Below the pieces are notes generated by a model. It was not told the DNA's origin, made no database searches, and worked only from the letters and a program-made list of their open reading frames with translations. A program made the position numbers and the translations under genes. A DNA stretch of 64,000 nucleotides from Cinclus cinclus (Eukaryota > Chordata > Aves > Passeriformes > Cinclidae), in the NCBI RefSeq assembly GCF_963662255.1, contig NC_085052.1, forward strand, positions 8,876,307 to 8,940,306, given 5' to 3'. Shown here piece by piece: positions 48,545-62,100 of this stretch. Positions within the stretch are counted from its first letter, which is position 1, and each line of letters opens with the position of its first letter.

Positions 48545-50449
48545 CTGTAACACTTGTTCCAAGTGAGCTGAGCAATCTTAGGAGGTCTGAACTGGGGAGA
48601 CCTGCAAGCAGTGCAGTTTATTTAGTTAAAGAAACAATCCCCTAGTTAATTTGACAGATTTTAAATAAAAATAAAAAGCTTTTTTTTTTTTTTTTAAAAG
48701 TCACTTTCTTCCTAATAGAATATAAGCATATATCCATAGAAATGTAGAGGCAAAATTCTCAAATAAAATCTTCTTAGCAATCAGATATTTGTATTCTGTT
48801 TTAGAGAACAAAGTCATAATGGTTTTATAAAGACAAGTATACCGACATAAAGAAGTCTTTTTTTTTTTGTCATGCAGAGTTTGCTGCTAATTCAGACATA
48901 GAAAAGAACAGCGTTTTATATTTACACTCCTTTTTTTTTTCCTATTATTCTAATAAAATGACCCCGCATATTTACTCAAGCTGTTTAAGCAGGTAAGAAG
49001 GGCAAATAGCAGGGCTGGCATCATGTTACAAACCCAAATAAGAAAGCTACCAGCATAGAAATATATATAAAATTCAGAAAGAAAACAGATAATTTATATG
49101 AATAATTAAAAAAATATATATTAAATTCAGAAAAACTTATGCTCCAGTTAATTCGATGAGTGCAAAACCTCTTTTAGATATTTAAGGATTTTTTTTTTTC
49201 ATTGTTAGCATCTCTTTATTTTTTGTAAACATGCAATTAATGAAAAATTCCTGGATTTAATTCAAGCCTTGATAATGTTGTCCCGTTGTGTTTCACCTGA
49301 AACAGTTTTGCAGGTTTGTTTATAAATAGGTCAAATGCTCCTATTTCTTTATATGCAAAAGAAATCCATACACTAATTTCACTTCATTTGCTAATGCTGC
49401 TCATTACCGACAGTTACTAGTTTCTCTGGACATTTTCAAGTTCATTTTTGAAGAGCTTGTAGTGCTTAGAATGCGTGGAAATGATCAGCCACATACTTGT
49501 CACTAAATTGTCCAAGCCAAAAAATCACATGTGGGAAACAGCAGTGACAACCTGCATCCTACAATGAACACATCTTGGTTTTAGCAATGCATTTATTTAG
49601 CAGTGCTCTTTAGTGCTAATTCAAATAGAAATTTGTATTTGGCCATGGACATGCTCATAGCCTGAAAAGAGATATTTATTCCGTAAAAGCTAAATCCCTA
49701 CTCCAACTGTTTCTTTGGTTGCTGTTTGCTCATTCTAGAATTAAACTGGTCACACACATTTTTCATGTTTGATCCATTGAAATAAAACTTGACAACTTTT
49801 ATAGACGTGGTTTTATTGAAATGGATGTTTATTAGTTAGATCATACTGCTCTACAGAAAATAATTCTCCTGCTGCTTACGAACATTTTGATCAGCCATAT
49901 TCAAGTGAAAGAACAAGTCTAAGGGGGAGGGGGAAAGGAAAAGAAAGAAAATGGGAGGAGCAGAGACGGATACCATGCACAATTCTCATGTGACCTGTGG
50001 TACTACCTAATTAGAAAACTTAAAGTTTCCATAAACCTTTCATTGGAAGCAGCAGTATTCCAACTATCACATTTCAGTCCGCATTGGCTGATTTACCTAC
50101 ATTTCTATGACTAGAAGAACAGAAAATGCAATGCATAGTTTTGAGGAAGAAATCTAATGACACACTGTAAACAAGCACCACCAGTTTAGAAACTGAATGT
50201 AAATACAGCAAAGGGATTTTTCCAATAGATCTTTCTTCATTATGGTACAGGACACATAGGAGAACGCTACTGAACTGCAACCTCAATTATACTGGCCAGC
50301 AAATTACCTTTAACCATTAAATGAGAAAATGTTCTTCAGCACTATTCAGTTTAGCATTCTACACTGTCTCCAGGCTGAAGGTGGTCTGCATGTTGAACTT
50401 AGTACTGTGTGGGTTATAGTCTTTGTTTGCAGTCTTAACTGGGGATTGC
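48545..50449. other. Non-coding stretch, possibly conserved
   Basis: No gene. T16 lies at 48680-48695, with further T runs near 48860, 48933 and 49190. The part from about 49300 to 49900 is complex, repeat-free sequence with an octamer-like atgcaaa (about 49353) and many homeodomain-type taat cores. It has the look of a conserved non-coding element, but conservation cannot be seen from one sequence. Confidence 0.5.
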
Positions 50450-51090
50450 ACCTTAGCTACCGTAGTTCAAGCGTAAAAATACTTTGTCTGTAACACTATA
50501 TACTGTTGCCAGCGACCCTCTAAATCCTTGAACCAACTGTGTCCTCTGGTGTCACAGAAGATAATGCCAATTTATTGCAATGTGTGGCTTTTTTAACTGA
50601 TTAAAATTAAGCCGTAAACACGTGACAATGGAATTAGCACATTTAGAGAGTCTGTTTTCCCACATCCCATTTTGCGCTAGTGCGGCTGATCCCTGCAACT
50701 CTACGCGGGTGCAATTTTAATGACTTCGCTAGGTTTTGATGTTCTTATGAAAAAGCAGTGCTTGGTGTTTGTGGAGAAGGTAGATATGGAGGCTGAGTAG
50801 CTGTGATTGCGGACACTGTGACATCGTCTCTGTTTTTCGATAGGATCGGTGTCATTTTCCTCCCCACGATAAGACACCTCACTGACAGAGCCCGATTAGG
50901 GAAAATTTTATTATAAAATTCACTTCTATCGAACAAGGATGGAGTGATAAACAGTTCAGCCTCAGGGAAGAAACAGGAAAAGATTTTTCTTCTCTCTCTC
51001 TCTCTGTCCCTTTTTTGTTTTCCTTTTTTTTCCCCCATTTAAGAAAAATCCTCCCTCCTCATAGGACTTCTCCTGAACGTGAATGTGTTA
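50450..51090. promoter_or_regulatory. CpG-retaining patch, candidate regulatory element
   Basis: About 16 CpG occur in 640 bp of otherwise roughly 40% GC sequence, scattered in unrelated contexts (ctacgcggg, ttcgatagg, atcggtg, cacgataag, cccgatt, tatcgaac) rather than as one repeat. A palindromic E-box CACGTG lies at about 50619-50624. A 97-codon minus frame (50745-51038) covers the densest part; its N-terminus is translated from the TC-rich tract at 50990-51006 and no domain is evident. An enhancer or non-coding RNA promoter is the likeliest role if any; a missed exon is less likely. Confidence 0.35.
50990..51006. repeat. (CT)n microsatellite
   Basis: A short, nearly perfect CT run followed by a T-rich segment. 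Confidence 0.85.
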
Positions 51091-54000
51091 AGCTAGTAAG
51101 AATTCTCCAAATGTAGAGATCAAACATATAGGAATGTTGTTCTAAAAGGAAAAAAGTTGTGATACCTCAGAATTCAAGAATATGATTTTAAAAAGTAAAA
51201 AGTGAGGACATTTTCTGAGTCACATTTTCTATCAAATTCATTAAAAACAAAAGTCTTCTGAACAGGAAGCTTTGGAAAAAACACAATTTTATTTTCCAAT
51301 ATTCACTTACATTTCTCCCTGGTTAGAAAACTGGCAAGCTGCAGGGTAAACAGGGAAAATGGATGCTTGTGGCCCTCTAATGCTTGAAGATGGACTAACC
51401 TCCAAGGAAGAACATAAAAGAAATATTGATTTAATCTTTTTTTTAAATACTAAAACATCTTTGCTTCTGCGTTTGATAGCTCACAGAGGATACCTCTAAC
51501 AGGGCATCCAATGCCATATATGCAACACATTTTTGTACAGTAATCAGCACAGAGGTAGACAGTAAATATCATCTCTAGAAGATGGCCTGGGGAACTTGGA
51601 GAATGAAGTACAGGTACACAGAGTAATTTATTCCAGTTCTTATATTTTACTTTACATGTTTTCTTCATTTACATTCCACCACTGAAACACATTCATTAAC
51701 TGATTAGGAAATAAACAGTGCTAACCAGTAATTTTAGAAAAAAAAAAAAAAACACAATGGAAAAGAGTGTACTAATGATTTTTTTCAAATCCAAGCTGTA
51801 ACAATGCCATGAACCAAATGGCTGGCTTGGTTGCTCAACAATAAAACTTCCAAAGGAAGAAAATCCTAAGTACTGCCAGTGTTATTTTTATTTATGTCCA
51901 AACTGGAGTCACTACATTGAAACCACTCCCTCAAGATGGTGGCCTCAAAGTTACAGATGCTCCTTAAATGAGTTTTAAGCACTTTCAATTAGAACATTAC
52001 AAATCTGCTGTCAAAGAGAGCTTCAGCATACAAATCCTTCCGGCAATGTTCTAGATTTGCTTTTATTAAATAACAATGGGAGGATGTTTACAAGCATATA
52101 TAATTTTCATTAGGCACACTCAAACCAAATACAGTATACATATGATTCAAACTTCAAATAACTTCAGCAACAGTTGTATCCCTGAAGTAAAAACTTGCCA
52201 AAAATGCCTCCCTATTTGGATAACACATCTTTCTACCAACTGTGTTTACTGACACCTGTATCCTCACATTAAGCTAAATATAAGTTTTAAGGGAAGGGTC
52301 TGCCGAAATAAACACTGTGATAAATTTTATGGTTCTATGAAACTACATTAGACTCAGCCAGCATAACAGAGCTCAGCTTCTTTACTTGCAACTTGTTTGG
52401 AAGGAGAGGAAAAATGTTATTTAACACTCCTGGAACAGTCAGGACAAAACATGTGTTCCATCTATCTATAATTTCAAGTTGAGTGCACTGTATTTTTAAC
52501 GTACAAATTATTTCAGAAGTCACAATCATACTACCCAGTCTCATCATGAAACACTAGATTCTATCAAATATTATCACCATGTTTTTTGACTGAGGATGCA
52601 GTTCTATGCTGTGCAGTTCCACACAATCAGAAAAAGAAAAATATTTACAAAGATGACTGCATTAAAACAAACATCAGTGTGAAAAAATATGACTAATGAA
52701 GGTAAGGCAGATCAATTAAACGGCAAGTTGGAATTCCAACACATTTCTTTTCAGCCTTCAAAATAAGATTTTAAACAATGAGTTAGTGATTTCAGTAGAG
52801 GAAGTAGGCAGAGGAAAAAAGTGCATCATTTGACTAGTGGTCTGTCAGATAGATTTCCTTCAATAACTTCTTAAAAGAACACTTGCTTCTGATTGACTGT
52901 AGCTGCAGCATCAGAGCTGTTAACTGTGTATTAAACATGAAAAAAAAAATACAGTTCAATAACCCCAACTAAACACAGAGGAATTCTAATTAGCAACAAT
53001 AAGGCAATAAGGCTGTTCTCCCCCTACAACTTCTTCCACATAAATGTCTCTAAATCTGCTTGGAACTGATCTTTTCTGGGAGGGAGGCAAAAGAAAACTA
53101 CTCAAAAAATTTAAACAGCTCAGTGTTACATACTCCTTGTGCTAAAGTTGGCCATTCCTCTCCATGTACGCCTGAACAGGGAGCTGGTGAGGATGGCAGG
53201 AAACAAAGGTGAGATCAGAGAAGAGCACCATTCTGCTCTGTATAAATACAGTGTTACACTTGGCAAAAGAAACCAGAGTTATTCCTGAACTCCAGTACCC
53301 AAATGAATAATTAGGATCTGCACACAATTACTAGATTTTTTTTCCCCTGTAATATACCCAAACAGCAGCATTAACTAGAAGTCTCCTGGAAGAGCAAGTA
53401 ATTCCCTTTCTCTCTCCAAGATGTAGCACATGACTCGCCTGTGTGGATCCATGTAGCTATAAATACATTTATCTAGAAGAAATAGTCAAACAGTCCTTTC
53501 TAAGAGGAGTGCCTGATTGGTTAGCAGAAAATTGATACAGTGGAGTGAAGAATAACTGATAAAGAGATAATCCAGTGTGGCAATGTAGTTCTGCAGTGCT
53601 GTAGCTCCAGCCTTCATTGGGTGGTGAGTGTAGGGTGATGGAAGAAAAGGACAGGCTTCTGTTGTTTGCATTTGAAGTATGAGGGAGACATGGTGTGAGC
53701 AAACTTCAGAAGTAAAGAACAAAAGCCCAGTTTTCCTCTATACCATCTTTAACTATATGATGAAGCTTAAAGCTGAAACACTGTGCTATTCCATTTTTAC
53801 AGCTGATGTTCTCTTTATCTGTATTTTACCTCTACAAAGCAGAGATGCAAATACCTGTATGTACTTATTTGGTGCATGCATAGCTTCATTTCCAGAGAGA
53901 GGGTCAGTGTATATGTTCTAACCTGACCTTAATTTAGGCAGTAATTTCCCAGACTGTTACATCATGCTCATTACTAGCATAACTAAACATTTCCCAAGCA

Positions 54001-54392
54001 GGCTATATTTAACAAATGTCTAAAATTATTTCTGCAAGGATTAAACATCCACAAATTATTTTATTTTATTTTTATATAAGTGAATATTTTGGAGAGAAGA
54101 ATAGTACCTAAGCTGGTGGTGGATCAGAGTATGCCAGTTACAGGAGCACTTAAGCGCCCATTGGCACAGCAAGACTCAAAGACCCGGTAGGTTTCAAAGA
54201 AACACTTCTTTTTTTTTTTTTCCCCCCCTTCTAGAACTCTTTGCTTTCTAGTAAAGCTGCAACCACAATGTTCTCTCTCTTAATGCCACCATAAAAAATC
54301 AAAACACTTTAAAACAAATTGATGTCCTCTTTAATACAGTCATCACATCATCACAGTGCCCTTGCACCCTGCTTGGTGACAACCAGGGGGAT
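51091..54392. other. Non-coding stretch, no gene seen
   Basis: Ordinary AT-rich DNA. An A15-16 run at 51738-51752 follows an AATAAA at 51710-51715 by 22 nt. T14 followed by C7 lies at about 54208-54228. Frames up to 80 codons have no domain. Confidence 0.6.
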
Positions 54393-54447
54393 GCACACAC
54401 ACACATCTCTCTCTTGCTTGCTCTCTCTCTCTCTTTTTTTTTTTTTT
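54393..54447. repeat. Compound (CA)n-(CT)n-T microsatellite
   Basis: About six CA units, then two blocks of CT units separated by tgcttg, then T13-14. Confidence 0.9.
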
Positions 54448-57400
54448 AAGGCATTGAAGCAGGCAACAAAGAAGGAGAGAAAGACTGGAGAGACACTCAA
54501 TTGAGATATTGGCACCTTTGATTGACAAGATCTAATCAGCTTATCTCCACACTAATAAAGTTGATGGCCTGTGGAGCTGGTATATGTCCAGCTTCAAGTG
54601 AACTTTCAGTAGCCAAAGCCTCAAGGGCCAGGACTAAGACTGAGCTTATCTAAACTGATTTAAATCAATTCCTAATGGGCTATTTCAATTTGATCAATTT
54701 GAAAGGTTGGAAACCTGTAACCACTTGACTAAATTGTCTTGATTCTTGCTGGCACCACTGGAGATTTGGTCAGAGGCACAAACTATTTATCTACAATGAA
54801 ACAATGGAGTACAACTGATACACTCCTGACATTATTTCACCCGCCTTAAGGTACTGTTCAGTTTATTACAAATTGGGTGTTTTATAGAGCAACTTCTCTT
54901 GTACTCAACAGAACATTTTGAAGTATGATGTTCAAAAATGGGTAGTGAATGCCACAAGCAAAATTCCCTATGTCATGAAAAGGGAATAGTTGGCTTTGCT
55001 TTTCTAAATTAACAGATTCCTTTATGTGTTTTGAGGGACTGCCTGTCCCACTGAAGGTGTGATGGCAGAATGGAACACTATGAAAGGAATTACTTGAGCA
55101 TTCAGATAGATATTTCATTCATTATCAGTAGAATTAAACAAATTGCTTCTGAAGTTCTTGGAATTAATTTTGCAAAACTCAGTGCACTTTCAACTCCATA
55201 ATAATATGTCAAAGAAATATATGTGTCTATATGTACTGCATCACATGAGGAAAAGGGCTTGCTGCTTCTTTCAGGGTAAATCACTGCGTTTAAGAATGCA
55301 GAGAATTTCACAGCACCAAATTGCATCTACACAAGATAATCTCTGAATTAAGAATTCTGTTATCCATATAAAAATTAATATTTTTAGGAAAACACGGTAT
55401 TACTAAACAAATATCTTATGAGGTGGAACTATACAGTCAAATGTACTTCACAGATTTGACAAAGCATGAGCAGTGAAACCAAATAAAAGTATTTTTCAGT
55501 CAATAGCACCCATGAACACCTTAGCAATGTCTTGTGTTTAATAGAGGCAATTTAAGCACTTTCCAAAGGAAGAGTTTTTTGGTATTAATACTAGATTACA
55601 AAAAACCCTAAGCAATATTTTCATTCAGATTGTGGTTTTCAAGTTGTAATTGCTTTATACAAAATCCACTCTAGTGTTATCACTCAATATCATCTTCACT
55701 GCTGTACATCTGAAGATAATTTTGCAATAAAACTTAATTGATAGAGCTTATTTTTCACTAATCTCCTAATATAGAAAAATGAAAAAGTACTAACAGTACG
55801 TATTATAAGCTATGACCCTCACAGCGCAGGATATTTCTAGTTTATCAAACTAAAATAGATCCATTTTAAGGCATCAAATATTTTATACACTTTAATAATG
55901 TAGAGACTTTTTCCCCAAATAGGAAGTAAATGGAAAATTCCCTTAATAAAGGAAAATGTGGAGAGTAAAAGTCATTCACAAAGAGGATATTCAGACCATC
56001 CCATCTCATCTCATAACATTACTAGTTTGTCCCCCACTGGCCATTAGTGCAAAATCTCAAAACATTTCAGTTATGGAAATCAGTAAGTCTGCCATCAGTG
56101 ACATCTATTAAGAAGTTAAATTCAGTGATTTTATAATTATAAACTGAACTCCTTATCATGTACTGCATAAACTGGATTCTGAACATGACTTTTTAAAAAT
56201 CAAAACAGTGTGGATTATTTTATACTTCCTTCTCCTTTGGGTAACTTAGACATGACATCAGTCCTAAGACTTCTCATCAGTTAAGTAAACAGTTCTAGTG
56301 ATTACAGAGAATAGGAGAAGAGAAAATAAAGCATTAGATGTTAGTAGATGAGGACTGGCATTTTGAATTCATAAGGCTTTTTCTTGCACTTCAGCACACC
56401 TTAAAGACAGTGCTTCCAGAGCAGAAATTCCCCAGGTACCAGCCAGCCATTAAGACATCATGAGAAATTTCCTGTAATCCTGAGACCTGGGGTCACACTG
56501 AGATCCAGCCACTGCAGCACTGTGTTCCTGAGCAGAGTAGGTAACTTCTGTCTTGAAAAATAAATGGTCTGCAGAGTCAGGGAGCTACATTTGGCTCACA
56601 ATCAACAGTTTGTCTGCTTGCCCCAGACTTTGTTCCCAGTTCTACTACGAAAATCTGCTGGAGTGGACAATCTGACACTTTGAACACCTGGGTCCTGCTC
56701 CGTGATCTTGGTAGGCTGAAATGAGATAAACCTAAACTGTAAAACTGAGATTATCTTCTACTTCTGCAGTGTGACTTTTAACTTTCCTTCCTCCCCAAAT
56801 CAGCCACTCTCCCACACCATTCCCGTTTTGGCCTCTTGCAGAAGGATCTAAACTTATTAATTGCTCAGACATGACTCAATACAACATAGAGAATCAAGGA
56901 AAATGCTCCTTTTACTCCAGATGTCTATACAGGCTTTAAGATACCACCCTTCCTGATCATTCAGGGCTTCTCTAAAACAAAAAAGATACTCAAAATAACC
57001 ACAAACATCTTTCTAGATTTGCACAGGCCTCATTTTTCCGAACCTCTGAGATGCTTGGTGTGCTCTTGAGATGCTTGGAACCTAGCTTGGTGCTACCTCC
57101 TTACCTTTTTTTTTTTTCTTTTTAAATTTAACATTACTGTGCTTTTGCCTCTCAACAGAATGAGTATAACATTATTGTTTCTGTCTCTCAAGAGCATTAC
57201 ATGGATGCACAAATAAAGTTCTGTGAACCCATGGTATTAAAGAACAAAACCACAGTGCCATCAAACTGGCAAAAAAATTGCAGCAACTTCAGTTGTAAAA
57301 ATGCAAGTATGGCCTTTTTGCATTAAAATACCACTCATACTGTCATTTAATGGTGAAAAGGTTTCCTAAACACAGTCATCAGCTTGTCAAAATCACTGCA

Positions 57401-60400
57401 GATGTATCAGAGACAATTAATGACTGTAAAAGGCTGGAAGACTTGTGCTTTGTGTAGAAGACACTACTCACCAGACCAAACCAGCCTCTGCATTTTTGGG
57501 CAGTCAAATCATAACAAGGCCAAAATAATACTAAATCATTGATGAGGTTTTTAAGTTTAAATATCAAAGTGGTATATATGCAGAAGAACTGTTGACATTT
57601 GAATTTCAGCAACAGGCATTTTTTAGGCATTTCAAACTCTGTAAAACCTGACATTTCAGTGCTCATATACAAAACTTGCTATATTACAAAACAACACCTC
57701 TCCACCAATACTTTGTCATTTAAAACTTTCTTCCTTGTTATATAGTCACATAGTAACATTTTAGAACACATTAATGCCTAGAAACCTGTCATCCTTATGT
57801 AAATAGGAAAAATCTGCTGTATATTAATTATGATTTTTTGTAGTGATCACTTTCAGTCTCCTTGTTCCAGTAGTCAGGTTTTCATCCCCTTTATTATTCA
57901 TGTAGAAATCTTTTCTGGCAGGTGAAATATATTACTTTATGCAATGTTTTGATGAAGCACACCAGAGAAAATGAAATGAAATGAACTGGACTACCCCAAA
58001 AAGAAAAACAGGTGAAATACAACTGTTTAGCATACTATTGCATGACATATGGGAACTAACCTCTACTGCTCCTCCATTATTCCATAATGTATAATGTCTG
58101 TATCCCCAACCTTCTAACAGCTGGGATTGAAATGTTTTGACATGATGATCTCTAGGTGGCAATATTGAAAGCATTAAAATATAGATATAAATAGGTGATA
58201 ATGAAGAACAAAATGTGTACCATTTTCTTGCAGTCATAGTTTGCAAATTAACAAGCTGCTATTGATTTTTCTTTGAGGTCAATAACAGCATTTATTGATC
58301 CAAGAAGTTAATACTCACTGAGGTCAATATTGCATCTCAGGGGTCAACATATCTGGATTCTGACTTCTATTTCCTGTCCATATATAAATATTACATAGAC
58401 AAAATGGGAAAATTTCATCTTTGGAAATAAAGCACTGTATTTGTTTGACAGGATACAAACCCCCCAAACATTAAAACTTAAGATCAGAGTCTACCTGGAT
58501 CATTTTCAGACAGCTCTCAAACACTTAAACCTTAAAATCTAGAAGTACTGTCTTCACAAACTGTATCTTCAGCTCTGAACTTAACACCTCCCAGATAAAA
58601 TATGGTCATTCATTGTACTATTTCCCCACAGCAAAAGTGAAGCCATTTTAGAGACAACTCAGTATCAAGGGACATCAATGTATTTTACCAAACTAAACTA
58701 AAATTCATTAAAAATTAATAGCTGAATAACAGTCGTGGTGTTTTTGATTTTGCTTATTCCCTACTCTTTCCAATGTGATCTGAGGCAAAGTCAACAGAAA
58801 CTTTCCTGCTGCCTTCAATGAACTCTGGATTGGCCCTTTGTAAAATCACGTGAAGTTTACTTCTGTAGTTTGTCACCCAAGCATTAACACGTCTGAAAAA
58901 AAACTGGAAGTGAGCGATTAGTCTTGTGATAAATTACTCTGATAAATATCAATGAAGCTGTACACTTTTGGTAAATGACAGGGACAGTAACAAATTTCAG
59001 AAATTCCAAGCTCATATGGGGATTTTTGCATCTCCACTGCAAAAAATAGTAAATAGCATAATGTCTCTCAAAAATATGAAAGTTATACATTAGCTTTGTG
59101 AGAAATTGCATTTGCGTGAAGACATACTATTAAACTTACACCACAAACGAGGCACAGTGTGGCAAGCATTTAAACTGGCTAAAAATGATACTCCAGAACT
59201 TTAAAAATATTCATCACATTTGCAGAACTTTACAATTCAGGAACTTTCTATCATTATGCAAAGCAGAAAATGTTATTTTACCCATGAGAAAGCTGTAACA
59301 GAAAAACTGATAGTCCACAAATTGTACAGAACTAAAGCTGCTAATACACCAGCTCCTGAGCTGTGTAGTAGGAATGAGTGAAATATGGATCATCTGGTTT
59401 TTGGCACCAGGACTTTTCTTTGAGTGCTTAAGCAAGCAAAGAGCCAATTCAACAGGAGACCATAGAAAGATATTTTCATTGTTAATTCAATATTTTACCT
59501 TCCTGTATCAAAATTTTGCTTCAAATTTCCTTAATTTGCAAGGCAAATATTTAAAACACTCATTTGTTACCAAAACACAGCAGTTGCCAGACAAAATGTG
59601 CACATAATGGTGCAAGTGTGCTATGCAGAGCATTATAGATGAATATAAGGTTCTGTTGCAAATGGTCTAAGTTTTTAAAATGTTTTAAAATATATGACTG
59701 TGCAATATCTATCCATGTATCTAACAGGAAAATGGAGTAAAGTACAAAGCACTGATCTTTAAAAACATACAGAAATACACAATTGATTTAATTTAGAAGT
59801 AAAAACATACAGTCAATCTTAATTTGAACCCCTGGTTAAAATTACTTTCTTAATTAAACATCTACTCTCCATTTCTGCATAGCTGCTAAAGATGGCAATT
59901 TCCACCAAAAGAAAAGAAAACCTTTCAAACTCAGTTTTGTCCCTCTGGGTGGTCAGGAGGACATGCCATACCTCCATATATTTCTTTAAGAGCTACATAG
60001 ATTGTGGCATATTCTTCTTTGTTTCATGACTTAATTTACTTTAATTTTGAATTTTAAGAAAGTTTCTTGGGAAAAGGAGATCACAAATATTATTTTCTTG
60101 TTTTAATAGCTGAATAAATAACCAAAAAATGCCATCAACACAGAGAAAACACCAAAGTTTATCCAAGCATATTTTATATTTGCAAACTATTAATTTACTC
60201 CACAAATTTAGTGTAATTTCCATTTCTGTAGGTCAGGTTTTAAAAAGCATTTGTAAATGTTTCTCCAAAGATTAATCTTAAAATGTTAAAATTAACATTT
60301 ATGCTGTCATAAATACAGTAAGTGCATAATCTAGTTCATGACATATTTATAAAGTTTATGCTAGAATACTTGTTGTACAGAACTTTTTATGAGCATGCAG

Positions 60401-61261
60401 TAAAAAACCCTTCACTTGAATTATTAACATTTGGGCAATACTCTGACTTGCCATTTTAAACTCATTTGGGAAAATATCATTGTTTCTAGACTGGATTTAA
60501 AATACATCCTCCCCATAAAATTGAAAGCAGATAATTTAAAAAAATAATAAAATAACAAAAAAAAAATTAATGTGGTCTCTATGCTTCATTCTTAACACTT
60601 CTATACCTCATATTTCACTACCGAAAAAAGGACACTAAAACAGAAAAATCACTTACATGCGGAGTAAAGCAAATATAATAATTTTCAGAAAATTTCTCAA
60701 GATGGCATTCCAGCCAATTATTATAGTAGGCAAGTGCCAACACATTCAACACATGGAAATCTTACAGCACTCAATTATAAAAATCAGATTAATACTTTTA
60801 AGACTACTGTAATGAAAACACTGAATTATTGCATCCCTGTGAATAACAAAAAATCAAAATGTAAACAATACTCTCATTCCAACTGTTTTGCATGTTGGCT
60901 CTCTAGATCCTGCAAGAGAGCTAAACAGAAGCCAAATCCCAAACACATGAACACTTAAAAACTTCAGTTCTAGAGACCACAGACTTTCCATAAAATACAG
61001 AAAAATTCACCCCAGCAGAGACCAAGTAGATGTAAGAGATTACCTCTGCGTCGTGTTTATCCTTGCAAGGCGTGCGATGTAAATTGAGGAATTTATTCCA
61101 CAAAAATCCAAACCACAACAATTAGCTGCTCCTGATCGCTTGATTTGGAGATAATTACACATGAGGGAGCTCGACCTCCCTCATGGAAACAAATTCTTGC
61201 CTTGCAAACCTTTTTGGAAATGTACTAACAGAGAGACGTTGTCTGGTGAGCAGGGCCAGCT
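54448..61261. other. Long non-coding stretch, no gene seen
   Basis: AT-rich, with no domain-bearing frame; the longest is 104 codons at 57932-58246 (-). A small duplication of tgagatgcttgg occurs near 57047-57080. T runs lie near 57108. No mobile element is recognised by eye. Confidence 0.6.
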
Positions 61262-61480
61262 TGGCATGAAGTTGTGTCAGGGCAGGTTTAGGTTGGACAT
61301 TAGAAAAAGCTTCTTCACCCAGAGGGTGGCTGGGCACTGAACAGCTCCCCAGGGCAGTGATCACAGCTCCACATCTGGCAGAGCTCCAGAAGTGCTTGGA
61401 CAACGCTCTTGGGCACATTGTGTGATTCTGGGGATTGCCTTGTGCAGGGCCAGGAGTTGGACTCTGTTGAAACCCTTGAA
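61262..61480 (+). mobile_element. CR1 LINE, 5'-truncated fragment
   Basis: A well-preserved CR1 3' region: gtgtcagggcaggtttaggt, tggacattagaaaaagcttc, ttcacccagagggtgg, a ctccccagggcagtgatcac block, then tgcagggccaggagttggac. The last few dozen bases after 61460 diverge and the usual terminal octamers are not clear, so the 3' end may be deleted. It lies in the plus orientation. No reverse transcriptase domain is included. Confidence 0.9.
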
Positions 61481-62039
61481 ACCGAGAGTTTTGGGCTTTC
61501 TGTGGTGACAGGCACTGACCCCCAGGAAAATACTACTTTTGACCTGATGCTGTGGAGAAGGCTTCCAAAACTGAACAATAAAACTAGAAATCACTGGTGT
61601 ATAGTTTGAACAGAAGTGTGTGATATCACATGGTAGAAAATTCAAAATTTAAGGTTTCAGAATAGAGTAATATATATAAAACAAAACAAAAGATTTAGGG
61701 CAGAAGTTTCTTCTTCACCTTCTTCTTCATAGGTCTAAGTGAGATTTTATATAACTGGTTAAAAAATTCCGCATTGCAGGTCACAGGCAGTTGGTTATTA
61801 GATTAAAAGTAAAAATAATTTAGGTGTTCATTCTTAATTAAACAGTGTGAGCTTAAAAGCCCTTGTAAGGAAAAAAAATACATTGCCATTTTCAGCTTGT
61901 TAGCTAGAAGTGCTGTAGAACTCACTATAATATAAATAAGAATTAATAAACATCTGAGTCCAAACATGAAATACCATCTCTAGAGCATTTAATCCCAACT
62001 CTGGCAGAGAAAAAAAAAAAACCACAAAATGCAATAGGA
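61481..62039. other. Spacer between two CR1 fragments
   Basis: No gene. 61481-61600 may be diverged or unrelated sequence next to the first CR1 fragment. An A12 tract lies at about 62009-62020, just before the second CR1 tail. Confidence 0.6.
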
Positions 62040-62100
62040 CTTGTTGAACTCTATGATTCCTATGGATCCCTTCCAACTCAGCATTTTATATGGCTGATTC
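62040..62100 (+). mobile_element. CR1 LINE 3' tail
   Basis: tgttgaactctatgattcct, then atggatcccttccaactcag and a degenerate attttat...gattct ending fit the last 60 bp of CR1. The copy is short and severed from its body. Confidence 0.7.

Noticed and set aside
52290..52345. Possible CR1 tail ending tggttctatgaaac
   Set aside because: Only the last dozen bases resemble CR1; the diagnostic upstream ttggac...cttccaa block is missing.
54384..54396. Second CTCF-like ccagggggatgc site
   Set aside because: The 3' half departs from the consensus and it abuts a microsatellite.
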